The translations under genes and the position numbers were made by a program. Below, one piece after another: positions 24,441 to 35,889 of a DNA stretch of 64,000 bases. The DNA lies in contig CM034111.1 in the NCBI GenBank assembly GCA_019914945.1, positions 7,192,001 through 7,256,000 on the forward strand, written 5' to 3'. Positions within the stretch are counted from its first letter, which is position 1. Each line of letters begins with the position of its first letter. Origin of the DNA: Typha latifolia (Eukaryota > Streptophyta > Magnoliopsida > Poales > Typhaceae). Under the pieces are notes generated by a model that had not been told where the DNA came from, ran no database searches, and saw nothing but the letters and a program-made list of their open reading frames with translations.

Positions 24441-24966
24441 GAGGAGGGTTTTGGGTCGAACGGGTTTCCCTTTGGGGCTTTCTGTTTTTTAATGGTAGGG
24501 TTTCCAACGGAGGCAGCTCAACTATCCCAGCCGAGGATGAGGACGATGAAGAATAAGTACGAATCGCAAAGCAGTGCTACCGACTTTTGTTGCGCGTACG
24601 ATACGTGCCGGGGATAAATGTGTAATACATCAGAGGCGCTGGGCATACTTAAAAGCCGGCCTCCCTATGCTTATTTCGGAAGCTCAATAGGAATTACTAT
24701 TCCAGAAACTTTTAGGTCTTTATTATTGTTTTGTCATTTATAAAATTACTGAAATATCTCTTGATTTAATATAAAGTATTAAATCAAAGTAAAGTGATGG
24801 GATTAATGGACTACAAAACATTATATGCTAATGTATATATAATGATTTGTATAGGTGGCAATCCTCCGGAGATCATCTAGGTGTGTAATGCTTGAAAGCT
24901 CGTTGCTAGGTATACAATGCTTTAGAGGTAGCAATATAATGCTTGAGAGTTTGTTTCTAGGTGTGC
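24441..24966. other. Upstream region of the EMB1579-like gene
   Basis: Should contain the promoter, read on the minus strand. No clear TATA box. 24860-24966 has three loose repeats of 'aatgctt..ag..ttgctagg', which reappear at 32100-32140 and 38648-38665, i.e. around the retroelement nests. Confidence 0.35.
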
Positions 24967-24982
24967 TGTAACACTCTCGCCT

Positions 24983-25060
24983 AGCACGAGCATGTGCACG
25001 CCCACGCGCGGACACGGCACGAGCACGAGCATGTGCACGCCCACGCGCGGACACGGCACG
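24983..25060 (+). repeat. 39-bp GC-rich tandem repeat, two copies
   Basis: The unit starting agcacgagcatgtgcacgcc at 24983 recurs at 25022 without change. It is a local expansion of the GC-rich family-A tail. Confidence 0.9.
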
Positions 25061-26313
25061 CGCGGTGCAGGCAGATTTAGATATACACATGCGCTCATAT
25101 AATTTATCACAAAATAAATCATATCATCATTAAATTAAATATATTAACATATCAATATCTATATCAATAACAATAATACCGGCTATATAATCTGATAAGA
25201 CCCACACAAGCCACGATAAACTATCAAAATTTAACTAAAATTATTGATACACGAGTACAATATAATTTGACATGCATTATACAATACATCATTTGATATA
25301 ATAAAGTACAAATATCCAATAAGAGTACAACTCAATATCTATATAAACTATCTTTTATATTATCTCATATCTATAACTCACTTCATCTTTGCTCTAAAAT
25401 ATTTTCTTAGGATATCTCAATTTTTTGTTGCATACCACATATTTAAGAGGTTAGAAAAGAAAAATAAAAAGAGTCGTGATCTAAAGGCTCAGCGAATAGA
25501 CCTAACTTTGAATTAGCGATGTCAAACAGATAGTAAATCATGTATTGGATAATAGAAATAAAAAAAGAGTATCATATCATGAATAAGTATATAAATGTAT
25601 CATTAATATTATACAAAAATATGGTAAATATCATGTTATGACTGATCAAGTATTAAATTCTTGACAATGTATAAATAAATCTCCAGTCATACTATTATCA
25701 TAGCTCTCTTAAATATAACACATATAATATATATTGACTATAACTATTCTATGATATCAAATATAACACAATAAAGTATGTGACCAATCGAATATCATAT
25801 ATATCAAATGATAATGGAATCATATACATTTCTCAATGTCTCAATCATCAATGTCATCTCTAAATAACATCATCATATTAGACTACTATATACAATCAAT
25901 ATTTGATATCCGATCTCATCATCATGCCCAAAGACTCAAAGCATACCTCGCCATCCGCTAAAGGTATCTCAGTCATAATCATACGTTGACATTCACAAAG
26001 AGTATATCAACATCCATCTAGACCGAGCACCCCTTTTTATTGATAAAAACCAAGTGATGATAACTCATCATATATGCCATAGTAAACGATATATGTCCAA
26101 ATGTCTGCTTTGCACATAGACTAACCACCTTGGATATAAGGTCATAGAATCACCAATATATCAAGCAATCAATCATCCACTAAGTGCGTCCTAACCCTTG
26201 TACTCACTCATGTATCCTCACGCTTTTTATTAACTATTATATCAATCAAACTTTATGTTTTTCTTCTAAATTGCAGATCTTATGTAATTTATTTAGTACT
26301 ATAACAAGTCATA

Positions 26314-26960
26314 CATTAGGAATTTAAGTTATAAGGTAATCAAAAGAAATATGATGCGATGCAATCTCTAATTATACATATATCACATGCATACTCATAC
26401 TAGTCTATCATTTGCATACTCATGCTAGAGAAATCATCTCGAGATAAAGTCATAACAATATAGTTAATTATCTCCAATCACCTTTATATATTAACAGCAT
26501 ATTCATATCCAAGATTAGTCTAATTAAATGAATGATAAAATATATTTGATTGTAATCATTTCAAATAAGATTATTTAATCTTGTTGGAGGCTAAAATAGA
26601 ATGCATACATATATATTTTCCTTCGAAATGACCAATCATATGTATTTTATCCAATATGTCATGCATTAGGAATTTAAGTTATAAGGAAGTCAAAAGAAAT
26701 ATGATGTGACGCAATCTCCAATCAAACATCTATCACATGTATACTCATGCTGGTCTATAATATGCATACTCATTGTTAGAGAGATCATCTCGACATAAAG
26801 TCATAACAATATAGTTAGTTATTTCCAATCATCTCTATATATTAACAGCATATTCATATCCAAGATCAGTCTAATTAAATTAATGATAACATATACTTAA
26901 CTGTAATCGTTTTAAATAAGATTGTTTAATCTTGTTGGAGGCCAAAATAGAATGCATACA
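26314..26960 (+). repeat. 350-bp tandem duplication within LTR A4
   Basis: cattaggaatttaagttata begins at 26314 and at 26664; the units stay alignable to 'gcatacatat' at about 26610 and 26960. Confidence 0.85.
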
Positions 26961-27211
26961 TATAATCATAATATGGGAAAACTCTTAACGAGGTAAGACT
27001 ACTTACTATTTATTCAGAAGATAGAAACCAATTATTCTCTCATCCGTCAATCAATCCTCAACTCATCACTAGTAAGATCATTGGGGTCCTAAATAAGGGG
27101 CTCGAGATCTGAAAATGTTCATGTAACATAAAGTTAGTTTTTTTTTTTAGAATCCATTCATGTAAAAATATGATGATTTATTAGATTTAAAATTATTCCC
27201 TTTATATTTAA

Positions 27212-27634
27212 GGAAAATTTGCATATAACACCGTATCTTTTAATGAAATTATAGTTTACACTTTATATTTTTACTATATGCAAATCGACCCCTATGATTT
27301 AGTGAATATGTGTAGAAAATATCCTACCATTAGATCAGTTAGTTAAACTTAACCAAATCTCTGAGTTTAATTAACTATACTAAAAAGAGTACGAAAATAC
27401 CCTCAACCAAGTCATACTAAGGGGTATTTAAGTTATTTTAGAAATAGCAGTATTTTAGTTATTTTAGAAATAAAATATATTTACTTAACGGAATATTCTC
27501 ACGGTGTTAATTCAAATCTAACCTAGAGTATTTTTTGCATATATTAAATCATAGTGTTTGATTTGTAAATAGTAAAAATATAGGGTATAAACCACAATTA
27601 TGTTATAAAGCAAGATGTTTTATACAAACTTCTC
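27212..27634. mobile_element. Mutator-like foldback MITE 1
   Basis: 423-bp element beginning GGAAAATTTGCATATAACACC, with right end (inverted) GAGAAGTTTGTATAAAACATC. The inverted arms remain alignable for more than 110 bases. It is flanked by an exact 9-bp duplication TATATTTAA (27203-27211 and 27635-27643), the size typical of Mutator-like elements. No coding capacity. Confidence 0.88.
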
Positions 27635-27879
27635 TATATTTAATAATAAATAGATATATATTGTGGATATAATTCTAATACTATAAATATATCCTTTTAT
27701 TATTAAAATGCTAGTGATGAAATATGATTAAAAAGGGTTATGATTTCCTTTTTATAAAAATATTCTAAATATGTAATTATAAAATAAATGGCTAAATATG
27801 TCTAATTATAAATAAAACTATGAGAAATTTGCATATAACACCCTATAGTTTAACGAAATTGTGGTTTACACCTTACAAC

Positions 27880-28089
27880 TATAATAACCCAAGTAGGGTT
27901 AACAAAAAAAAAGTTAATTATGGGCACGACGCGATCGGCCACACTGTGGCCGGCCTCATGCCCATGCAAGCTACTCATGGTGGGGCGCCACGCGCCCGCG
28001 GCCACTGCCGCAGCCAACCGGCTACGGCCAGCTGGTCGCAGCAAGCCGCGGCAAGCCTCAGCGCCGCCACTATTCCTCCTCCACCGCCT

Positions 28090-28120
<31 letters not shown>

Positions 28121-30743
28121 GCCACCCTCTCACTTTACTCTCTCTCTATATAGACATCTTCCCTGGAGCCACCGCCGCCGCCGCTGGTGAGACCTCTCAC
28201 TCCCCCACTCTTTCCTTCTCTCTCTTTCTCTCTCTCTCTCTTTCTCTCTCTCTCTTTCTTGCCCGAGGTTGGGCTCGTCGGAGCCGAGCCGTCGGCGAGA
28301 GGCCGGCCGCTGGCTGGCCAGCAGCGGTCGGTGCCCTCCCCACCGGCCTAGGTTCGCACCTCCCTCCTCTTCCTTCCCTTCTTCTCTTCTCTTCTTCTTC
28401 TTCCTTCTTCTCTTCTCTTCTTCTTCTTCCTTTCTTCTTCTTCTTCCTCAGCTGCTTCTTCTCTTATTGTTTTCTATAGGCCCAGCACTAGTACTAGTGA
28501 TCCCTTATTTTTTTGTTAATTTTTATTATTTATTATTTTATTTAGGTATTTCTGTCTTAATTAATACAAATAGATTTAGACATTATTTATTTTAATAATA
28601 ATACATATTCATCATTATGATTATTGTTAATTATAATTAATTAATGATTAATTAGGTTATAAACTATTACACATAAATATAGGTAATACTAATATTTATT
28701 TATTTATTTATTTACTTATATGTATATTAGATTAATAGATAGATTTGTAAATTATAATTATTAGATTTATATTCTAATATTCTTATGATATACATTTTAA
28801 GTAATTCTATTAATTTATTATATATTGTTATTTTTGTAACAAATAAAATACTAGGCTTATGTATTTATTTATTATTATATAAAGTAATTTCTAATTAATC
28901 AAGATATACTTATAGTTAGGTTTTCATTTATATTTATATTTATATTTTTATCTGTAATTAAAAATCTAGCTAGTTATAAAGATAAGTAGAAATTCTAAAA
29001 CCTTCTAAATGATCATATATTACATGAACGGATTTTAATCAGATAAACGGCTAACATCATACTATTTAAATAATTTCAGATTCTGACCCCCATGTTCAAG
29101 ACCCCGTGGACTTAGCTATCGAGGCTTGATCATTGTCGTAACAACGTGAACGAGTGGTTGTTTTGTATTTGCAGTAGTGGTGAGCAATCTTATCTCCTAG
29201 ACGCCTTTCTTAAATTATGATATATTATATCTTATGTACATGCATGTTTTGGCCTCCAGTATTATTATATGATTTTATTTAGAGATAATTTCAGTCAAGC
29301 ATATTTTATCATACATTTGATTAGGCCGATCTGAGATATGAGTATATTAGTGATATATAGAGATGATTATACTGTTATGATTTTATGTCGGGATGATCTC
29401 TATCATGGTTATGCATGTGATAAACTAGCAGAAGTATACACGTGTTAGATTACATGGTTAGAGTCGGCATTACATCATTTTTTTCTCTTGGCTTCTTTAC
29501 CACCTAAATTCTTGAGTTGCATGATCCGTTGCAGTACTGGATATATGCATATGATCTATCATATGCAGAAAATCATAAAAGTACATGTGTATACGATGTG
29601 ATGTGATATGATGCGATGGCTGGAATGGTATCTGGTCCGGACTGATACTGGACATACTCTTAGCGTATGACAGAGTATGATGATGATTGATGGTTGTACT
29701 CTTAGCGTATGACAGGGTACAACTATCATTTATATACCCTTATGTATGGCAGGGTATGATTACTTTCTTCGGAGATACTCTTAGCGTATGATAGGGTATG
29801 ATTTACCTATAGAGATACTCTTAGCGTATGATAGGGTATGTTTTGAGCTTGTGACATGATGTGTATCGAGTTTGGGGCCGGGTACCATAGTCCAGCATGG
29901 TGGATGATATTCAGAGTTAAGACGGATGATTGTGATAGTGAGGGAGATATGTAGATTATATCTGCCTCTGACATATACAATTATCTAGTGATTGACATGC
30001 ATCATGCATCATCATTGATGTGATTAGTATTATTGGATCATAATTGTTATACACGATATGTTATTATATTAAAGGATGTTATATGATAATTTCATCATTT
30101 GATATACTTTTGGTTGATGATATAATGTGCTCATTCATGAGAATTGACTTCGTTCATATATATATGTCATTGATGATACATATATATACATGCTCATACA
30201 TGGCATCATGCTGCTTTCTGATTCATATTATCCAGTACATGATTTACTCTCTATTTGACATCACTAATTCGGGGTAAGGTCTATTCACTGAGCATTTAGC
30301 TTTCATGACTCTCTTTGTTTTCTCCCTTCTGAAAACCAAATGAATGAGAGGAGCAGGATACTTCCTTAGAAATCTTGCCGGTGGGTAAAGATTAGTGTGT
30401 GGTTAGTGTTATGCGCTAGATGAGTTATCTTATCTGATGTATTAGTAGACATCCTCCAAAGTGTGTCTTTATCCTTGTCTTATATTATAGCAGGTGACTT
30501 TGTAATTGTATAATTATATATATACACCGTTGTGTATATGTTGTGGTATAAAGCTCTTGATGATGTGTTGTGGCCTGTGTGAGGCTTATCTGTATGCTGT
30601 TGAGATTAGACTTATATGTTGTGGATGAAATCATGATGTTGCTACAGATTTATTTGATTGTCAGTAACTAACCAAATGATCAGATGCTACGCACGTGCCG
30701 TGTGGACTCGTGCCATGCACGTGTTTAGGGTTCGGGTGTTACA
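27880..30743 (+). mobile_element. Solo LTR, family A (copy A1)
   Basis: 2864 bp from TATAATAACCC (the initial TG mutated to TA) to GGGTGTTACA. It is flanked by an exact 5-bp duplication ACAAC (27875-27879 and 30744-30748) inside MITE 2. A GC-rich start, CT-rich microsatellites at 28091-28152 and 28211-28259, a long AT-rich centre, short palindromic repeats (29640-29846) and a GC-rich tail make up the LTR. There is no internal region or second LTR, so it arose by LTR-LTR recombination. Leucine/serine-rich open frames at 27820-28595 are CT-repeat artefacts. Confidence 0.92.
29640..29846 (+). repeat. Array of short imperfect palindromes in the family-A LTR
   Basis: Five copies of a ~27-bp word of the form atactcttagcgtatgacag followed by ggtatg, each an imperfect inverted repeat (ATAC..GTAT), at variable spacing. 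The same words are at 1-95, near 43510 (two changed copies) and, inverted, at 51660-51735. Confidence 0.75.
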
Positions 30744-31809
30744 ACAACTATTTGCAAATCAAACCATATAATTTAGCGAATATGTGTAGAAAATACCCTG
30801 CCGTTAATATCTGATAGATCTATTAGTTAAACTTAACCAAATCCCTAGGTTAAGTTAACTATACTAGAAAAATTATAAAAATGCCCTTAGCTAAATTATA
30901 CTTACCCAATAAATTTAAGGATATTTTAGTTATTTAAAAAATAATTTAACGAAATATTTTTATTAAATGGTATTAGTTCAAATCTAACCTAATGTGTTAG
31001 ATCAAATCTAACCCAAGGTGTTCTAGATTATAGGCCTCAATTTATAAATAGTAAAAATGTAGGATGTAAACCATAATCTCATTAAAATTTGGTGATATAT
31101 GCAAATTTTCCTAAAAAATATAAGTTAGACAAAAAATATAATTACAACTAATTTAATATTCTTACTGTTTCTTAATGAATTAGAAACTATATAGTCTTTA
31201 CTTAATTATATCATATAAGAAATAAATAAATAAAGAAGCCTATTATCTAATTTCTATACAAAATAGTATAAATTAATGATAGAATTACATACTAGCTATA
31301 TATATATAATGAATATTAGGGTATATTTATAAATCTCATAACTATAATTAATGAAGCTAAGTATTAATCTATTATGTGAAAGTAATATTATATGCAAATA
31401 ATATGTATATTTAGGTGTTTATAATATAATTAATCATTACTTGTACTAATTATAATTAGCTAATCAATATAATATATACACACACACACATAAATCAATA
31501 TAATTAACTCCCTAATTAAACTAATTGCATTAACTAACATAAAATACCTAATTAAAAGCAAAAGGAAAGAAAAAACAGAGGAACCGAGGAAGGAGAAGAA
31601 GAAGAAAGGGAGAAGAAGAAGAAAGGGAGAAGAAGAAGAAGAAAGGAAGAAGGAAAAAAGAAAGAAAGAAGAAGTAGAAGAAGAAGAAAAAAGAGAAGGA
31701 AAATGGAAGGGAAAGGGAGGGGAGCCAAGCTAATAGAAAGGGGCTCGACCATTGTTGGCTAGCCAGCGGCCAACCTTTTGTTGGCGGCTCGGGTCCAGCT
31801 AAGCCGCAA

Positions 31810-31810
<1 letters not shown>

Positions 31811-31869
<59 letters not shown>
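31811..31869 (+). repeat. (AG)n microsatellite
   Basis: Nearly 60 bases of uninterrupted AG within the purine-rich part of LTR A4. Confidence 0.95.
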
Positions 31870-31874
<5 letters not shown>

Positions 31875-32141
31875 GAGGAGGAGCTCACCCAACGGCAAGC
31901 TAGCGTCTGTAAGAGTGAGAGAGGGAGACCACAAAAGAGAGAATGGAGAAATAAGTAGAGAGAGGCGGTGGGAGAGCCGGCGGCGGCGGGGTCGTCGTAG
32001 CCAGCTGGCTGCAACCGATTGGCTGCATCAGTGATGCACAAAGTCGGTCATGTCGTGCCCGACATTTTTTTTTTCTTTTTTTTACGGCTAGCTTGTTATA
32101 TGCAATGCTTTGCTAATAGTTATGCAATGCTTGCGAAGCCA

Positions 32142-33127
32142 CTACTACACAGAGAGGTGAATAGGTGTTGAAAAAACCCCTAGACACAAGTATATATCAA
32201 AATACTAGGCAATGATATCACTCGTTCGCTTAAGTAAAAGTCCGTAGAAATATTAAGAACGAAAGCAGAGATGAACGCCAAGATTTTAACGTGGAAAAAC
32301 CCAAACGGGAAAAAACCACGGATCCAAGCTCGGATCAAAACCAATCACTAGAATAGTAGCAGTTACAAGACTGACTCTCAAAACAACCCGTTGATCCAAA
32401 CGACTTTGTTCCTTTCAGTCTTGCTCGCTAGAACCCACGATTCATCGCTTCTCGTGATTGAAGTACAATCTCAGTAACCCTCGAGATTGATCTTTCGTCT
32501 AGATAGCCCTTAAGACGAAAGATTAACTTTTGTAGATGAGTGCAACCTTGTTAGTTGAAGAACTGTTGTAGCCTCAAGAAGTCTCATTCAATAATGCTTC
32601 TTCAACCCCCCTAGAGATAGGGTTTCACAATCCTTATATATGATCTCCAAGATAGAGCCAAATCAAAGTCTTATCCGTACTCACGAAAGTCCAAGATAGA
32701 GCCAAATCCAAATCTTATCCGCACTCATGAAAGTACAAGATAGAGCCAAATCCTAATCTTATCCGTACTCATGAAAGTACAATATTCTTAAACTTTGTTG
32801 GTGCGTTCGAACGAGCTCGAGTGCGTTCGAACGCGACAGCTTGAATTCTTCAGGTTGCGTTCGAACGCGTTTGTAAACGCAGCTCTCGGTCTGTGTGAAC
32901 GTAGTACCCGCGTTCGAACGCGTTTGTGAACGCGGCTCTCTGTCTGTGTGAACGCAGTATCCGCGTTCGAACGCGTTTGTGAACGCGATGTGAACTCGAC
33001 GGCTTTTCTCCAATAATCTTGCAATTTTTCAAACCAGAGATATTCTAGACTTGTGTAAAGCTCATATACATGAAAAAATATACTTAGAATATTTTGTACA
33101 CAATTGCCAACGAATAAAAACCTAACA
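32142..33127 (-). repeat. Copia LTR 1 (longest copy)
   Basis: Starts TGTTAGG at 33127 and runs down to about 32142 (end uncertain). It contains the segment 32348-32142 that is missing from the other two LTRs, and five GTTCGAAC palindromes at 32805, 32825, 32859, 32912 and 32965. Confidence 0.75.
32805..32990 (+). repeat. GCGTTCGAACGC palindrome array (53-bp period)
   Basis: Five GTTCGAAC cores within 168 bp, the last three spaced exactly 53 bp; the spacer contains ctctgtctgtgtgaacgcag. Equivalent arrays start at 35567 and 38325 in the other two LTRs. Overlapping open frames here only reflect the repeat. Confidence 0.9.
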
Positions 33128-34874
33128 ATCTCCCCTTTGGCAATTTGTGGCAAAACACGTAGGTTACAAGATATTACACGGACTTCAAATGAGCAATCAA
33201 TAAGACTAGAATATTTTGCACATCAATCCCCGCAAATAAACATATACCAATCCAAGATCAAGTGAAAATAACTTGAAATGAATAAACAATCCAACCACAA
33301 GTTATCAATGGAGCATAGTTCAAAAGTACTTAAACAGACAAAGTTCACAATTTCTCCAAGCAAAGTTATAAGCAAGATTAGAAAGACGAGAAAGACTCTA
33401 ATAAACTCCCCTATTGCCATGCTTCCCTACACACGTAAACTCTAAAACTTTAAACTCGCACCACATATGACACACTAGACACTCTCCCCTTTTTGACACA
33501 AATGCCAAAGACTAGGAACTCGGAGGGAACTGGCGATGAAGAAACCATGAAGGCCCTAATTGAAACCCATCTTTCACTTGAAAACGCTAAGATATCACAT
33601 TCAATCGCAGAAGAAACATCAAGATATTAACTTTAACATGATCAAAACTCGAAACCGCACGAAATCAATCAAGATCAAGAGACTTAATTGAATAAAAAAA
33701 ATAAGAAAATTGATGAATGATCATACTTCGCAAAAAGTGAAGAAAATCTTGAAGTTTTGGCCAAAAGACTTTAAAAGGGTTTGAAGTGAAAATTTTGATG
33801 AAAAAGATGAAGATCTTGAGGATTTGGATTTTTTTTTAAAATTTAAACTAAAACAAATCAAAAATCTTTTTGGAGATGCACTTCTAGAAAATTCAAAATA
33901 GATTCAAGACATAGAATATGACAATCAAATGAAATAAGTCATACACGAGATCAATCAAATCATCAAGAGCATATTATAATCAATTTTAATGCATCACTCA
34001 AAATTAAATTAATCTTGATTGATCATAACGATATGCATATGCAAGATGAGCATAGATAACATGAACTAATCTTTTTAAACAAACTTTTCTATATAAACAA
34101 TGATGCAACACAGTAGTCAAACCGACTTAGTATTAAAATTTTGCACTTTTCGACTTATTCTCCATAACATAACAGAATTTTCCTGTATTATTTTTTATAC
34201 ATAAACAAATATAGGTGCAATGATGACTTTCACACATGAGTAGGTAGCCCTTTTCTTGTAATACAAATCAAACAAAGTGCAAGAAGAAATTCACATATTT
34301 TTTTTTTTTTTTTGAATTTGCATATAATGTACCGAGTCAAACCGGACTCGAAACAAGACGGCTTTCACACTAACTCATTGTAGCCCTTTTCATTGATCTT
34401 TTATGAACATATTTTTTATGACTAAGCATGAGGTCAAACTGTGCAAATCAAAGTTAATAGTGAGCTATTTAAAAAATATTCATGATATCATGCTCACACA
34501 ATAATACACATACGTTATGAGTGCATTAAACTTTTTATTATTATAGAAGTCGAGGGAGTGACAAAATCAAAATTGAAACAATATACTACAAGATGACAAA
34601 ATTGACTATTATAACTCATAATCAAGAGAAAAATCATATTTTTATGTCAAGAGTATATTATTGAATCTAGGAGTGCATCAATTTTTTTTTTTTTTAAATT
34701 TTTTTAGCAAAAACTCTCGACAAATCTGAAACTAAAAGCAAAGAAAATTTCAGAGTAAAATAAAACCTAAAAAGAAACGAAAAAAACTCATAAAAATGAA
34801 ACATGCAAACCAAAACAAAAAGGAAATCAATCCAAAGCACAAATTCCTAAAGAAGTACGAAAATACTCAAATCT

Positions 34875-35180
34875 CTATAAATCCAAAGGTTTTGTAAACA
34901 AATCACCTTTCTTGACCCATATGGCCTTTGTTTTCATCCCATAAATAAAAGCACTTCTAGGTTTTTGCAAAAGTTTGCAATGAGGTCGAATATGCCCTAG
35001 AATGCCGCAATGATAGCATGTCGGAACAAACCTTTTTCTACTCACCTTTTGTCGAGGAGTGTGACTAGAGTTTGCCTTTGGTACCGTCGAAGATTCACCA
35101 GTTTGTATAGTAGAATAGTAGCAGTTACAAGACTGACTCTCAAAACAACCCGTCGATCCAAACGACTTTGTTCCTCTCAA
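34875..35180 (-). pseudogene. Copia gag remnant with zinc knuckle fused to the RNase H tail
   Basis: The open frame runs from LTR sequence into gag, with a CCHC zinc knuckle CYHCGILGHIRPHC (34977-35018), then a WVKKGDL segment as in SIRE-type gag, then FTKPLD, which normally ends Copia RNase H (ADIFTKPLD). Protease, integrase and reverse transcriptase are thus deleted between 'GDL' and 'FTKPLD'. The first ~26 residues are LTR-derived. No start can be trusted. Confidence 0.75.
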
Positions 35181-35889
35181 TCTTGCTCGCTAGAACCCAC
35201 GATTCACCGCTTCTCGTGATTGAAGTACAATCTCAGTAACCCTCGAGATTGATCTTTCGTCTAGATAGCCCTTAAGACGAAAGATTAACTTTTGTAGATG
35301 AGTGGAACATTGTTAGTTGAAGAACCGTTGTAGCCTCAAGAAGTCTCCTTCAATAATGCTTCTTCAACGCCCCTAGAGATAGGGTTTCACAATCCTTATA
35401 TATGATCTCCAAGATAGAGCCAAATCAAAGTCTTAGCCGTACTCACGAAAGTCCAAGATAGAGCCAAATCCAAATCTTATCCGCACTCATGAAAGTACAA
35501 GATACAGCCAAATCCTAATCTTATCCGTACTCACGAAAGTACAATATTCTTAAACTTTGTTGGTGCGTTCGAACGGGCTCGAGTGCGTTCGAACGCGACA
35601 GCTTGAATTCTTCAGGTTGCGTTCGAACGTGTTTGTAAACACAGCTCTCGGTCTGTGTGAACGCAGTACCCGCATTCGAACGCGTTTGTGAACGCGGCTC
35701 TCTGTCTGTGTGAACGCAGTATCCGCGTTCGAACGCGTTTGTGAACGCAGTGTGAACTCGACGGCTTTTCTCCAATAATCTTGCAATTCTTCAAACCAGA
35801 GATATTCTAGACTTGTGTAAAGCTCATATACATGAAAAAATATACTTAGAATATTTTGTACACAATTGCCAACGAATAAAAACCTAACA
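35111..35889 (-). repeat. Copia LTR 2 (shortened, 779 bp)
   Basis: Starts TGTTAGG at 35889, palindromes from 35567, and stops at 35111 where it joins gag directly. Confidence 0.85.

Larger units (their letters stand above)
27822..31111. mobile_element. Mutator-like foldback MITE 2, split by a solo LTR
   Basis: Left end GAGAAATTTGCATATAACACC (27822); right end inverted GGAAAATTTGCATATATCACC (31111). MITE material is 27822-27879 and 30744-31111; between lies solo LTR A1. Flanks taaaactat / taaaaaata are a decayed duplication. Same family as MITE 1. Confidence 0.82.
24967..32100 (-). mobile_element. Family-A LTR (copy A4), minus strand, broken by nested insertions
   Basis: Starts TGTAACACTC at 24967 (the inverted family-A end). 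Surviving blocks are 24967-27202, 27635-27821 and 31112 to about 32100, in the order expected for an inverted family-A LTR. The last block holds the purine-rich (inverted CT-rich) segment and a GC-rich 'ccagctggct' part. A 39-bp tandem repeat lies at 24983-25060 and a 350-bp tandem duplication at 26314-26960. The right end (gttatatgca near 32100) is a decayed version of the expected GGGTTATTACA, so the boundary is approximate. Confidence 0.65.

Noticed and set aside
27820..28595. Long Ser/Leu/Pro-rich open frames (also 31548-31934, 39360-40081, 41685-42171)
   Set aside because: They are translations of CT, TTC and AG microsatellites inside family-A LTRs, open in several frames at once, with no domain.
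32805..32990. Regularly spaced palindromes suggesting a CRISPR array
   Set aside because: The units are tandem with near-identical spacers, lie inside a plant LTR and are duplicated in each LTR; a CRISPR array needs unique spacers and a prokaryotic context.
32805..32990. Heat-shock elements in the TTCGAA clusters
   Set aside because: Heat-shock elements need TTCnnGAA spacing; the cores here are TTCGAA without the two-base gap.
32759..33153. Open frames with repeated RSNA/FERG/HTDRE motifs (also 35521-35921, 38279-38552)
   Set aside because: They are read-through of the 53-bp palindromic repeats in the Copia LTR in three frames, not a repeat protein.
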